64,000 nt of DNA from CAYVVD01 sp964454975 (GCA_964454975.1 CAYVVD010000018.1:7736-71735); one strand, 5' to 3'. Counted from the first letter of the stretch, positions 8,868 through 18,609 are shown. Translations and numbers: made by a program. Notes: generated by a model from the sequence alone, not told the origin.

Positions 8868-8983
8868 GGGGCGCATTACATTATCATATTCTTAACTACC
8901 AACTTCCGACTATTTCTTTTGCCACTTCCGTACTCGTTTTATATTTTAGTAAGTTAGTTGTTAACCATTGTCAGGAGCTGATA

Positions 8984-10495
8984 GTGAAAAGGCTGTTAAT
9001 ATTAATCATTCCTCTTATTGTATTTGGTCTTCTTAACCAGAGCCAGAGCGGCTGTTCATCACGTGAGATGACAACTGCGAAAATGGCATTCAGTAAAAAA
9101 GATTATGACAAAGCATTCGAAAGCGTGAACAAAGAATTGCAGAAAAACCCCGATAACGAAGAAGCGCTTGACCTTGCTATTAATTTGAGCTTTATTAAAA
9201 GGGATTTCATAGGCGCCTCGAGCTACCTGAAAAGACTGGAAAGTGTTGCCAAAACAGATGAATTCAAGAAGAAAATTCCATTATATGAGCAGCAAATCTG
9301 GACAAATGCTTATAATCAGGCAATCGGTTATTTTAATAAGTATATCCAGCTCAAAAACAATGAGTATGCAGACTCATCAATCAAATATTTTGATATTGGT
9401 TCTGAAATTCGCCCCCGAAAAGTTGAGTTTTACAGTAACTTGGCATCTTTATATGAAAATACAGGTGACACTGCGAAAGCAATAGAGTATTTTACTAAAT
9501 ATATCGAAGAGCTTAAAGAAGAAACTAAATTCGCCAGGCAGAATAATATATATTTAAAACAACCCTATGGAGAAGTATTGTCTAAGTTTGGCTCACCGGA
9601 AAAAACTCAAAGTGACTCAATGCAAACAGGTGATATTACTCGAGCCGATTTATTCCAGATTAACAGCGATGAAGTCATTACTTATGCAAGAAAAGAACAA
9701 AATAAAGACTGGGAGCTTGTAGGATGGAGATTGAATCTTCCTGCAAGCTGGAGCATGGCTGAGAAAATAAGAAACATGTTTTATATGAATATGGCTTCAT
9801 ATTCCGCTTTGACAGATTATGCATACAGGGCAGGACAAATTGACAGGGCTCTCGAATTGATCAGAATCATTCTTATATACGAGCCATATAACGACCGGGC
9901 AAACTCTTTTATGGTCCAGCTTTATAAAGAAACCGGCAAACTTGCAGACGCTATTGCAAGACTCGAAGAAGTTATCAAAAAGAACCCCGAAAACAAACTG
10001 TATTGGGCACAAATGGGCGACCTGGTTACATCCCAACAAAAATATGATGAAGCTATAGTCAGTTACCAGACTGCTCTTGATTTGGACAGCGACTATGACA
10101 TTGTTCTAAGAAACCTTGGATCTACTTATAAAAACAAAGCAAGTATAGTACAAGGCAAGCAAATTGACAGGCTCGAAGCTGACCCGAATTTTCAACCGGA
10201 TCCTGAGGAATATTTTCCTTTTTTAAGGAAGTCAGCCGAATATTTCGAGAAATCACTTCGGACACCAAAATTTAAAAATGACTTCCAGGTTCTTTCAGAA
10301 TTAGCAAATATATACATGGTTCTTAGCAATGGTGACAAGTTAAACATAACCCTAACCAAGCTTGAAGATCTGGAAAATATGATCTCTGATGAATATAAAG
10401 AGCAGTACTACCTCACCCTGCTAAAGATTTATGGTGACAGGAAGAACAAGACAAAAATTGACGAAGTAACTAAAAAACTTGATGCATTAAGATAA
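8984..10495 (+). CDS. TPR-repeat lipoprotein
   Basis: A 503-residue tetratricopeptide protein. The reading frame is open back to 8816, but that part runs through the preceding terminator. The GTG at 8984 is chosen because AGGAG lies at 8973-8977 and the product then starts MKRLLILIIPLIVFGLL, a lipoprotein-type signal with a candidate lipid-attachment Cys in SQSGCSS. TPR-like helix pairs occur at about 30-160 and again at about 260-410 (for example KAIEYFTKYIEEL, DEAIVSYQTALDLD). A middle segment (about 175-240) is not TPR-like. It is probably an inner-leaflet outer-membrane or periplasmic scaffold. It precedes the DUF3467 gene by 10 bases. Confidence 0.8.
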   Translation: MKRLLILIIPLIVFGLLNQSQSGCSSREMTTAKMAFSKKDYDKAFESVNKELQKNPDNEEALDLAINLSFIKRDFIGASSYLKRLESVAKTDEFKKKIPLYEQQIWTNAYNQAIGYFNKYIQLKNNEYADSSIKYFDIGSEIRPRKVEFYSNLASLYENTGDTAKAIEYFTKYIEELKEETKFARQNNIYLKQPYGEVLSKFGSPEKTQSDSMQTGDITRADLFQINSDEVITYARKEQNKDWELVGWRLNLPASWSMAEKIRNMFYMNMASYSALTDYAYRAGQIDRALELIRIILIYEPYNDRANSFMVQLYKETGKLADAIARLEEVIKKNPENKLYWAQMGDLVTSQQKYDEAIVSYQTALDLDSDYDIVLRNLGSTYKNKASIVQGKQIDRLEADPNFQPDPEEYFPFLRKSAEYFEKSLRTPKFKNDFQVLSELANIYMVLSNGDKLNITLTKLEDLENMISDEYKEQYYLTLLKIYGDRKNKTKIDEVTKKLDALR

Positions 10496-10505
10496 AAAGG
10501 AATTT

Positions 10506-10823
10506 ATGGCTGAAAAACCAAAACAAAAGCAGATAAATATTGAGCTTGGAGACAAAGAAGCAGAAGGTATTTATGCTAATCTCGCAATAATAACTCATTC
10601 ACAGGCAGAATTTATAATTGACTTCACAAGGCTTCTGCCCGGAGTACCAAAAGCAAAAGTTCAGGCAAGAATCATAATGACGCCCCAACATATCAAAATG
10701 CTTCATAGGGCGCTTGGTGAAAATATAGCCAAGTATGAAAACCAAAATGGAGAGATCAAAATAGACTCTCCGCCGACGAATCCCTTGGCTGGTTTCAGCG
10801 GTGGTTCTCCAAAAATCAACTGA
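10506..10823 (+). CDS. DUF3467 domain protein
   Basis: A 105-residue cytosolic protein matching DUF3467. Typical features are the opening INIELGDKEAEGIYANLAIITHSQAEFIIDF, the conserved FxRLLPG-type element (FTRLLPGVPKAKVQARIIMTP) and an H-x-x-x-L helix (HIKMLHRALGENI). The biochemical role of the family is unknown. A clear AAGGA ribosome binding site precedes the ATG, and the gene follows the TPR lipoprotein gene by 10 bases. Confidence 0.9.
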   Translation: MAEKPKQKQINIELGDKEAEGIYANLAIITHSQAEFIIDFTRLLPGVPKAKVQARIIMTPQHIKMLHRALGENIAKYENQNGEIKIDSPPTNPLAGFSGGSPKIN

Positions 10824-10867
10824 ATGTTGATAAATAATAAAACTTAATATTAATTAACGGGGCTATT

Positions 10868-12595
10868 ATGTTCGCCGGTAACTATGTATTAATACTTCAT
10901 ACACACCTGCCATGGGTGCTTAATCACGGGAGCTGGCCCCATGGGGAACATTGGTTGTTCGAAGCAGCAGCTGAATGTTATATCCCATTGATGAACGTGT
11001 TTAACGATTTAATGGAAGAAGGGATAAGACCGGGTATCAGTATTGACATCTCGCCTGTATTATGCGAACAGCTTGCCCACCCATCTTTCCCCGATAAATT
11101 TATTGCTTATTGTGATGAAATGATTGGGAATGCTGCCAGGGACGAAAGGGAATTCACAGATAAGGGATACGACCCTCATCATATTTATCTAAGTAAATTC
11201 TGGCAGGAATGGTATGATTCCAAAAAAGATGACTTTGTTCATAAATATAAAAAGTCAATAATTGGGGCAATGAGAAAACTGCAGGACGAGAATGCAATCG
11301 AAATTCTCACTTGCGGGGCAACGCATGGTTACCTTCCGTTATTAGGTTATGATGAAAGCATTAATTTGCAGGTAAAAGCATCCGTCGAGAACTATAAGAA
11401 GCATTTTGGAAGGGAACCAAGGGGAACCTGGCTTCCCGAATGCGCATACAGACCTTCGTATGAGTGGAAGTCATACATACCGGTTGCCCCCTTTAATGAA
11501 AAGAGGCTAAGGCCGGGAATAGAACAATTTTTGAATGCCTGGGGAATAAACCACTTTGTTAGCGACCAAAAGCTGCTGGAAGGTTCATCACCGATCGGGA
11601 AATTTCATTCACATTACCGAAAAGATTTCGAAAGTTTAAAAAACCAAAACTTTCAATTCAATTTTGGTGATTTTGACAAGTCGCCACTCAAAGCATATAA
11701 TGTTTGTTCGAGTGACCAGGTTCAATTTGGTAATGCGTTTGTGTTCGTTCGCCACCGTGAAATATCAATGCAAGTTTGGAGTGGTGAAGTAGGTTATCCC
11801 GGAGAATCCGATTATCTTGACTTCCATAAAAAGCACATGGATTCTCTCCTTCGCTATTGGAGAGTAACTGACAATAAAGCAGACATGATGTACAAGACAT
11901 TGTATCATCCTGATAGGGTATGGAAAAAACTGGATAACCAGTCAAACCATTTTATACATAATATCGAGAATACTCTTAACTGGGAAAAGAACACGATGGG
12001 CCGAAATGGTTTTTTATGCACACCATTTGATACAGAACTATTCGGTCATTGGTGGTTTGAAGGGCCTGAATTTCTTCGGTATGTATTGAAAGGAATTTAC
12101 AACTCTCCATATGTTCACACAGCAACGACATCAGAAGAAATTCACAGAACAGATCCGCGTGAAGTAATCAGCTTGCCGGAAGGTTCATGGGGTGTAAAGA
12201 ACACTCACGAAGTTTGGATTAATGAGGATAACAAATGGACATGGGAAGCGATTTATAACGATGAGAACAGGCTCAAAAAGATTCTTTCAGAAAATCCCAT
12301 TAATGAACAAAGCCCTGAATTCAAGCGTATCATGAACCAGGCGTTAAGGGAAATGATGCTGGAACAATCCTCTGACTGGCAATTTCTTATCTACACTTAT
12401 TCCGCAAAGGATTATGCCGAACACAGGTTTTCTTATCATCATTCCGATTTCAACCGCTTGTGTGACATGGCTGAAAAAAATAAAGCCACCGGTTCAATAA
12501 ACAAAGAGGACGAGCTTTATTTATCTGAGTGCGAAGTCAGAAACCCAGTCTTTCAGGAAATCAATTCTGAATGGTGGCAGCCGCTTAAATTTTGA
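10868..12595 (+). CDS. GH57 family 1,4-alpha-glucan branching enzyme
   Basis: A 575-residue GH57/DUF1957 protein. The N-terminal HTHLPWV motif (11-17) starts the (beta/alpha)7 barrel. The catalytic nucleophile is Glu191 in GTWLPECAYRPSY, and the acid/base is Asp389 in PFDTELFGHWWFEG. The family forms alpha-1,6 branches in glycogen-like alpha-glucans in the cytoplasm. Length and motifs match bacterial GH57 branching enzymes. It stands at the head of the glycan block, 16 bases before the flippase gene. It may serve glycogen rather than the furanose pathway that follows, since no other glycogen gene is nearby. Confidence 0.9.
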   Translation: MFAGNYVLILHTHLPWVLNHGSWPHGEHWLFEAAAECYIPLMNVFNDLMEEGIRPGISIDISPVLCEQLAHPSFPDKFIAYCDEMIGNAARDEREFTDKGYDPHHIYLSKFWQEWYDSKKDDFVHKYKKSIIGAMRKLQDENAIEILTCGATHGYLPLLGYDESINLQVKASVENYKKHFGREPRGTWLPECAYRPSYEWKSYIPVAPFNEKRLRPGIEQFLNAWGINHFVSDQKLLEGSSPIGKFHSHYRKDFESLKNQNFQFNFGDFDKSPLKAYNVCSSDQVQFGNAFVFVRHREISMQVWSGEVGYPGESDYLDFHKKHMDSLLRYWRVTDNKADMMYKTLYHPDRVWKKLDNQSNHFIHNIENTLNWEKNTMGRNGFLCTPFDTELFGHWWFEGPEFLRYVLKGIYNSPYVHTATTSEEIHRTDPREVISLPEGSWGVKNTHEVWINEDNKWTWEAIYNDENRLKKILSENPINEQSPEFKRIMNQALREMMLEQSSDWQFLIYTYSAKDYAEHRFSYHHSDFNRLCDMAEKNKATGSINKEDELYLSECEVRNPVFQEINSEWWQPLKF

Positions 12596-12611
12596 CTATT
12601 TGCGGGATAAA

Positions 12612-14015
12612 ATGTCTGATTCACGCCGGATATTCAAAAACATATTATCACTCTCTACCGCCGAATTCTTCGGTAAAGGTCTTACCATTGTTTTCACGAT
12701 TTATCTTGCAAGGGTTTTGCAACCTGAAACTTACGGCACGTTCAGTTTTGCCAAAACTTATTTCAGTTATTTTGTATTGCTCGTTACTTTAGGATTTGAG
12801 TCCTATGGCACTCGTGAAATAGCAAAGCAACCTGATTTAAGAAGCAAATATGTAGATGCGATTTTCAGTCTCAGGCTTATACTTTCTTTTTTTGTATACC
12901 TTTTTCTTGCTTTAAGCTTATTTATTACAAGCAGAGGGTTTGATTCTGATATCCTTATACTCATTGGAGGATCGCAAATTTTCTCGATAGCTACAAACCT
13001 CCAATGGTATTACCAGGGTATAGAAAAGATGGAGATAATTGCTATCAGACAATTTCTAACCGGAACTCTGAATATTATTGGAGTTATTATCTTTGTTACG
13101 TCTCCGGAAGATAGGTATCTCGCGATGGCAGTTATATCTCTGACTATGTTTATTAATTCTTTATGGATGATAATATACTATATCCGTACCAACACGAAAA
13201 TTAATATCCATATCGATATAGCTTTTTGGAAAAAGACATTAAAGTCCAGCATTCCTATTGGTGCTGCGTTTGTTTTTGTAGTTATCTATAATTACATCGC
13301 AATTATAATGCTGGGTTACCTTAAAGATGACACACAGGTTGGGATATATGCAGCAGCAATCCAGATTGTGGTTTTCGGGATGCTTCCTCTCCAGATAATC
13401 CAGGGAGCCTTTTTTCCAAAAATATCCCGGCTTGTTACTCCTCAAGAAAAGGACAAGATATTGTCTGTTTTTAATCAACTCCTTTATCTTGTAGGAGTTT
13501 ATATTTCATTTTCATTATTCTTTTATTCTGACTGGATTACTGAAATATTGGGCGAAAAATATTCTTTAAGTATAAATGTGATTAAATACTTAATCCCATT
13601 TAATCTATTAGTTCCCCTTAGTCTTTCCTATTTTATTACATTAATTGCATGGAACAGGGAAAAACAGGTTTTTTGGGCAAATCTTGCCGGAGCTGTAATC
13701 AATGTTTCAGCAAATATTTTGTTAATACCTGAATATGGTATTTTTGGCGCAGCAATTGCAATGTTTTGCAGTGAGTTAACTGTAATGATCATATTAGGAA
13801 TCATGTATTTAAAAGCCGTTAAGAAAACTTATGCGTTCAGGTATGTTAGGGCTTTGCTTATAGGTTTGATTTCATTTGGCCCTTGTTATTTATTAATTGA
13901 ATCAGGGATTAACTCATTTGCAATATTTATAGTTAGCTCTGCTCTATACATGACTATTACATTCATATCAAAGACTCTGAATTTAAATGAATTAAGGCAA
14001 TACCTAAGGAAATGA
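12612..14015 (+). CDS. Wzx-type polysaccharide flippase
   Basis: A 467-residue polytopic membrane protein of the MATE-like polysaccharide-transport (Wzx/RfbX) family, with about 12-14 hydrophobic helices. Family signatures are FFGKGLTIVFTIYLARVLQPETYG near the N-terminus and ETYGTFSFAKTYFSYFVLLVTLG. It is expected to flip undecaprenyl-linked oligosaccharide across the inner membrane. I chose ATG 12612 (MSDSRRIFKN) over the in-frame TTG at 12600. Its stop overlaps the start of glf by 4 bases (ATGA). The neighbours imply that the exported glycan contains furanose sugars. Confidence 0.88.
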   Translation: MSDSRRIFKNILSLSTAEFFGKGLTIVFTIYLARVLQPETYGTFSFAKTYFSYFVLLVTLGFESYGTREIAKQPDLRSKYVDAIFSLRLILSFFVYLFLALSLFITSRGFDSDILILIGGSQIFSIATNLQWYYQGIEKMEIIAIRQFLTGTLNIIGVIIFVTSPEDRYLAMAVISLTMFINSLWMIIYYIRTNTKINIHIDIAFWKKTLKSSIPIGAAFVFVVIYNYIAIIMLGYLKDDTQVGIYAAAIQIVVFGMLPLQIIQGAFFPKISRLVTPQEKDKILSVFNQLLYLVGVYISFSLFFYSDWITEILGEKYSLSINVIKYLIPFNLLVPLSLSYFITLIAWNREKQVFWANLAGAVINVSANILLIPEYGIFGAAIAMFCSELTVMIILGIMYLKAVKKTYAFRYVRALLIGLISFGPCYLLIESGINSFAIFIVSSALYMTITFISKTLNLNELRQYLRK

Positions 14016-15136
14016 AATACGATTTTTTAATAGTGGGGACCGGATACTCCGGTTGCATTCTCGCACAAAGAATTGCGGAGGAGCTTAATAAAAAGATATT
14101 GCTTGTTGAAAAACGCAGTCACATTGCCGGGAACGCTTATGATTACTACAACGAGGATGGAATCCTTGTGCATAAATACGGCCCGCATATTTTCCATACA
14201 CAAAATAAAAAAGCATGGGAATACCTCTCGCGCTTTACAAGATGGAGGCCATATTATCACAGGGTATTGGCTGTTGTAGAAGGAATGACCATGCCTGTTC
14301 CTTTTAATTTCAATTCTCTTTACAAAGCATTTCCCCCAAAATATGCTGAGAAACTCGAAAGAACCCTTCTGGAGAACTATGGTTATGGATTGAAAATCCC
14401 AATCTTAAAACTACTCGAAACAAAAAATGATGATTTAAAACTACTTGCTGACTATATCTACAAGAACATCTTCCTTGGATATACTATAAAGCAATGGGGA
14501 TTAAAACCCGATGAACTCGACTACTCTGTGACATCGCGCATCCCTGTTTATCTAAGTCGTGACGACCGCTATTTCCAGGATCAGTACCAGGGCATCCCTG
14601 AGCATGGCTACACTGCGATGCTGAATAAAATTATTACTCACCGAAACATCCACCTGATGCTGAATACTGACTACAAAGATGTAATTGGCGATATAAAATT
14701 TGATAGAATTATTTATACAGGCCCCATTGATTATTTCTTTGATTTAGTTCACGGTGAACTCCCCTACAGGAGTTTGAACTTTGATTTTAAGACTTATGAC
14801 ACTGATATTTTCCAGGAAGTTGCACAGGTGAACTATCCAAATAATCACAAATTCACAAGAATAACAGAATTCAAACATCTCTCAGGACAGACTCATAGGA
14901 AGACTACCGTAGCCTATGAATACCCATCACAATACCAAAAGGGAATAAATGAGCCTTACTACCCCATCCCGAAAGATGAAAACCATGAGCAATTCGCCAA
15001 ATATAAAGCAGATGCTGATAAGCTAAATAATGCATACTTTACAGGAAGGCTCGCAGAGTATAAATACTACAACATGGACCAGGTTGTCGGCACTTCTATG
15101 ATAATATTTCGTAAAATAGTTGAAGACCTTCGCTAA
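14012..15136 (+). CDS. glf: UDP-galactopyranose mutase
   Basis: A 374-residue flavoenzyme that interconverts UDP-galactopyranose and UDP-galactofuranose. The FAD-binding VGTGYSGCILAQRIAE motif is at residues 8-23, with VEKRSHIAGNAYDYYN following. Other conserved segments are HKYGPHIFHT, NFNSLYKAFPP, GYTIKQWG, TSRIPVYLSRDDRYFQD and YTGPIDYFFD. The length is typical of bacterial Glf. It is the galactofuranose donor enzyme of the block. Its TAA stop overlaps the next ATG in TAATG. Confidence 0.95.
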   Translation: MKYDFLIVGTGYSGCILAQRIAEELNKKILLVEKRSHIAGNAYDYYNEDGILVHKYGPHIFHTQNKKAWEYLSRFTRWRPYYHRVLAVVEGMTMPVPFNFNSLYKAFPPKYAEKLERTLLENYGYGLKIPILKLLETKNDDLKLLADYIYKNIFLGYTIKQWGLKPDELDYSVTSRIPVYLSRDDRYFQDQYQGIPEHGYTAMLNKIITHRNIHLMLNTDYKDVIGDIKFDRIIYTGPIDYFFDLVHGELPYRSLNFDFKTYDTDIFQEVAQVNYPNNHKFTRITEFKHLSGQTHRKTTVAYEYPSQYQKGINEPYYPIPKDENHEQFAKYKADADKLNNAYFTGRLAEYKYYNMDQVVGTSMIIFRKIVEDLR

Positions 15137-16563
15137 TGCCTGTTAAACTGCCAATAGTGACAGACCTCGATGGCACCTTTATCAAAAGCGACATGGCATT
15201 TGAGACAGCGGTTAAGCTTGTAAGAAAGTCTCCTTTTTACATTTTTTCAATCCTTGTATGGCTTTTTAAAGGCCGGGCATGGATGAAACATAAAATACTC
15301 GAAGAAATTGAACCTGATATAGAAAACCTCCCCTACAACATGGAATTGATCGAGATATTACAAAGAGAATATGAATCCGGCCGGGAAATCTATCTTGCTA
15401 CAGCTTCTCATCAAAAAATTGCCGATATTATTGCTGACAGATTTGATTTTATCAAAGCAGGTTTCGGAAGTAACGAGTCATACAATTTAAAAAGCAAAAA
15501 CAAAGCAAATTTTCTCAATGAAAAATTCGGTGATAAGGGCTTTATTTATGCCGGAGATTCTTCTGCTGACATTGCTGTATGGGAAAATGCTTCTGAAGCT
15601 ATTGTTGTTAATGCTTCATCATCAACTCAGTCAAAAGCTGAAAAGCTTTTCATTGTGTTTGCCAAAATCAATAATAAACAATCATTCTTTAAATCTTTTA
15701 TTAATGAGATTAGGGTTTACCAATGGGTGAAAAACATCTTGATTTTTCTACCATTGTTGCTGGCACACACCTTAGAATCAGGTGACAAAATAATGAACGC
15801 AATCCTCGCCTTTTTTGCATTTAGCCTAACTGCTTCTTCTGTCTATGTAACAAACGATTTACTTGATATAAATTCCGACAGGCGCCACCCACGGAAGCGA
15901 AACAGGCCAATTGCATCTGGGGATTTCCCGATATTACATGCAATTATAACAATCCCGTTCTTGCTTTTTGCCGGAATTGTTATAGGTTACTTAGTTAATA
16001 TTGAATTTTTCGTAGTTCTGCTCCTATACCTGATTGCTACTACGTCTTATTCATTTATTCTGAAAAAGATTGCCCTCGCGGATGTAATTATACTCGCCGG
16101 CTTATATACTTTACGCATACTCGCAGGGGGCTACGCTGCCGAAGTGCCTATTTCACCCTGGCTGCTGGCATTTTCACTTTTTCTTTTCTTCAGCCTTGCG
16201 TTGGTAAAGAGATATACAGAATTATTGATGCTTATCAATAAAAACAAAGTAATGAGCACCCGACGTGGATATGATATTAATGACAATTTGTTGCTGCTTG
16301 CAATCGGCCCTGCCAGTGGTTTTATGGCTATACTTGTATTTGCACTTTACATTCAGAGCGACGAGGTGGTTAACCTTTACAGAAGCCCGAATGTGCTTTG
16401 GCTGCTAACTCCCCTTTTGTTATTTTGGATTACCAGGATATGGATGCTGGCGCACAGGGGCAAAATGCACGACGACCCTATTGTCTTCACCGTTAAGGAC
16501 ACTGTTTCTTATTTAATTGGCTTGGGAATTGGAATAATTACGATATATGCGGCATTATGGTAG
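15136..16563 (+). CDS. HAD phosphatase-UbiA prenyltransferase fusion (polyprenyl-phosphoribose synthase type)
   Basis: A 475-residue two-domain protein. The N-terminal HAD hydrolase (about 1-185) has the nucleophile motif TDLDGTF (Asp9, Asp11), ATASH and the acidic motif YAGDSSADIAVW. The C-terminal membrane domain (about 190-475) is UbiA-like, with the Mg/diphosphate motif NDLLDINSDRRHPRKRNRP and about eight membrane helices. In mycobacteria a UbiA enzyme (Rv3806c type) transfers 5-phosphoribose to polyprenyl phosphate and a separate phosphatase removes the 5-phosphate. The fusion would combine both steps, ahead of DprE1/DprE2. The substrate is inferred from the adjacent dprE-like genes. It overlaps the next gene by 7 bases. 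Confidence 0.88.
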   Translation: MPVKLPIVTDLDGTFIKSDMAFETAVKLVRKSPFYIFSILVWLFKGRAWMKHKILEEIEPDIENLPYNMELIEILQREYESGREIYLATASHQKIADIIADRFDFIKAGFGSNESYNLKSKNKANFLNEKFGDKGFIYAGDSSADIAVWENASEAIVVNASSSTQSKAEKLFIVFAKINNKQSFFKSFINEIRVYQWVKNILIFLPLLLAHTLESGDKIMNAILAFFAFSLTASSVYVTNDLLDINSDRRHPRKRNRPIASGDFPILHAIITIPFLLFAGIVIGYLVNIEFFVVLLLYLIATTSYSFILKKIALADVIILAGLYTLRILAGGYAAEVPISPWLLAFSLFLFFSLALVKRYTELLMLINKNKVMSTRRGYDINDNLLLLAIGPASGFMAILVFALYIQSDEVVNLYRSPNVLWLLTPLLLFWITRIWMLAHRGKMHDDPIVFTVKDTVSYLIGLGIGIITIYAALW

Positions 16564-17867
16564 AGAATTACGAATCGTGGGGTAGGTATCCGAAGATAAA
16601 GGCGGTCGGTGTTGAAAAAATATTTTACAGAAACGAAATTCCTGATCTAAGCTCATTCACTAAGAAAATACTTCCGCGCGGCCTCGGAAGAAGTTATGGC
16701 GATTCATGCCTTATTGATAAGGGCTTTCTGCTTGATGATACTGGAATGAACCACCTCATTGATTTTAACAAAAGCACTGGTATTATCAGGTGCGAAGCCG
16801 GCTTCAGTATGGAGGAATGCCTTGATTTAATGGTTCCATACGGCTGGTTCCCTGCAGCAACACCAGGCACTAAGTTCATTACGATTGCCGGAGCATTAGC
16901 TAACGATGTTCATGGCAAAAATCATCACAGGAACGGGACATTCGGCTGTCATGTTAAGCGATTTGAACTAATGCGATCTGATGGCGAGCGTCTTGTTTGC
17001 TCCAATGATGAAAACATTGATTTATTCAAAGCTACTATTGGTGGTCTTGGACTTACAGGCCTGATAACATGGGTGGAATTTAAGACTCAGCCTTGCAAAG
17101 GGGCGTTTATTTACATGGAAAGCATTAAATTCAACTCTCTTGAGGAGTTTTTCGAGATAAACGAGGAATCCGATAAGGAGTTCGATTATACTGTCTCATG
17201 GGTGGATTGCACGGCACAAGGCGGCAACATGGGGCGCGGATTATACAGCAGGGGAATTCACGCGGATCCGGCATTTCATAAAATACCCGAAGAACCTGCA
17301 CCATCTGCCCTGCCATTTTTGTTTGATGCACCATTTATTAATTCAACTTCAGTTAATATTTTTAACATGCTCTATTTCAACAAGCAGTTAAATAAAACCG
17401 AAAAGAGTGTTGTGCATTATAATCCTTTTTTCTATCCGCTCGATGCAGTCCAAAACTGGAACAAGGCTTACGGCAAAAACGGTTTCCTGCAGTACCAGTT
17501 TGTGGTTCCGTTTGAGAACTGCCTGAATACGATAAAATCAGTGCTGGTGGAAGTGGCAAAATCGGGCTTGTCTTCATTCCTGACGGTGTTGAAAACATTC
17601 GGCGATATTGAGTCGCCCGGAATGTTATCCTTCCCACAACCAGGTGTGACAATGGCAATCGACTTCAGAATGGAAGGCAATAAAACTTTGAGTACATGCA
17701 GGATTCTCGATGTAATCATTCGGGCAGCAGGCGGCAGGCTCTACCCTGCTAAAGATGCGCGCATGAACGGCGAAGATTTTCGCAATTTTTATCCGAATTG
17801 GAAAGAATTTTCAGAATTTATTGATCCAAAATTCACTTCTGCCTTCTGGGAAAGAGTAATGAGGTAA
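16557..17867 (+). CDS. dprE1: DprE1-like polyprenylphosphoryl-ribose oxidase
   Basis: A 436-residue FAD-linked oxidase of the vanillyl-alcohol-oxidase fold. Signature segments match decaprenylphosphoryl-beta-D-ribose 2'-oxidase: RGLGRSYGDSCL near residue 42, TPGTKFITIAGALANDVHGK at about 101-120 with the following NHH, and IGGLGLTGLITWVEF. The enzyme oxidises C2' of lipid-linked ribose to a keto intermediate, which DprE2 reduces to arabinose. The DprE2-like gene follows after 4 bases and the UbiA prenyltransferase overlaps upstream, so the three steps of lipid-linked D-arabinofuranose synthesis are contiguous. The symbol is assigned by homology and context. Confidence 0.87.
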   Translation: MVENYESWGRYPKIKAVGVEKIFYRNEIPDLSSFTKKILPRGLGRSYGDSCLIDKGFLLDDTGMNHLIDFNKSTGIIRCEAGFSMEECLDLMVPYGWFPAATPGTKFITIAGALANDVHGKNHHRNGTFGCHVKRFELMRSDGERLVCSNDENIDLFKATIGGLGLTGLITWVEFKTQPCKGAFIYMESIKFNSLEEFFEINEESDKEFDYTVSWVDCTAQGGNMGRGLYSRGIHADPAFHKIPEEPAPSALPFLFDAPFINSTSVNIFNMLYFNKQLNKTEKSVVHYNPFFYPLDAVQNWNKAYGKNGFLQYQFVVPFENCLNTIKSVLVEVAKSGLSSFLTVLKTFGDIESPGMLSFPQPGVTMAIDFRMEGNKTLSTCRILDVIIRAAGGRLYPAKDARMNGEDFRNFYPNWKEFSEFIDPKFTSAFWERVMR

Positions 17868-17871
17868 TGAT

Positions 17872-18609
17872 ATGAGAAAGATATTGATACTGGGCGGGGC
17901 CTCCGCTATTGCGTTTGAAACTGCAAAAAAATTCGCCGCTGACGGGGACAGGCTTTTCCTCGCCGACCTAATGCTTAACAGGCTGGAAATTCTGCGGGAG
18001 GATATAAACGCGCGGTTTCCCACGGATATTGGAATAGCCGAGTTTAATGCGCTTGATTTTACCGGTCACCCGGATATACTCCAAAAGGCTGATGAATACC
18101 TCGGCAGTATTGATATAGCATTGATTGCTTATGGCACCCTCCCCGACCAGGAGTTGATGCAGAGCGATGTTTCAAAAGCCGTTGAGCAATTTAACCTCAA
18201 CTGCACGAGTATAATCTCTCTTTGCACAATCATTTCCAATTACTTCGAAGAAAAGGGCGCCGGAACACTCGCCGTAATATCATCTGTTGCAGGTGACCGT
18301 GGCAGGCAAAGCAACTATTTATATGGTGCTGCCAAAGGTTGCATCACAACATTCCTGCAAGGACTGAGAAACAGACTCAGCAAAAAGAATGTGCAGATAA
18401 TCACAATTAAGCCTGGTCAAGTGGACACTCCAATGACTGCGGACATGCCCAAGTCCCCACTGTTCGTTAAACCTGTTGTAGTTGGCCAAGGTATCTACAA
18501 AGCAATCATTCAGCAAAAAGATGTAGTATATCTTCCCGGATGGTGGAAGCTGATAATGTTCATAGTCAAGATAATTCCAGAGGGAATATTCAAGAAGTTG
18601 AATTTTTGA
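17872..18609 (+). CDS. dprE2: DprE2-like SDR, polyprenylphosphoryl-2-keto-ribose reductase
   Basis: A 245-residue short-chain dehydrogenase. The nucleotide-binding segment is LGGASAIAFETAKKFA (residues 6-21). The catalytic serine lies in ISSVAGDRG, and Tyr and Lys are intact in YGAAK. The C-terminus carries KPGQVDTPMTADMP and a hydrophobic amphipathic tail (WWKLIMFIVKIIPEGIF), as in DprE2 proteins that work on lipid-linked substrates at the membrane. It would complete epimerisation of polyprenylphosphoryl-ribose to arabinose with DprE1. It is the last gene of the rightward block; no clear terminator follows. Confidence 0.87.
   Translation: MRKILILGGASAIAFETAKKFAADGDRLFLADLMLNRLEILREDINARFPTDIGIAEFNALDFTGHPDILQKADEYLGSIDIALIAYGTLPDQELMQSDVSKAVEQFNLNCTSIISLCTIISNYFEEKGAGTLAVISSVAGDRGRQSNYLYGAAKGCITTFLQGLRNRLSKKNVQIITIKPGQVDTPMTADMPKSPLFVKPVVVGQGIYKAIIQQKDVVYLPGWWKLIMFIVKIIPEGIFKKLNF

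Noticed and set aside
8816..8983. Upstream extension of the TPR lipoprotein frame
   Set aside because: It runs through a strong terminator and would remove the signal peptide from the N-terminus; the GTG at 8984 has a good ribosome binding site.
12612..18609. Actinobacterial contamination or contig chimera suggested by DprE1/DprE2/Glf
   Set aside because: Base composition and codon style match the flanking genes, there is no high-GC shift, and HAD-UbiA fusions occur in Gram-negative bacteria.
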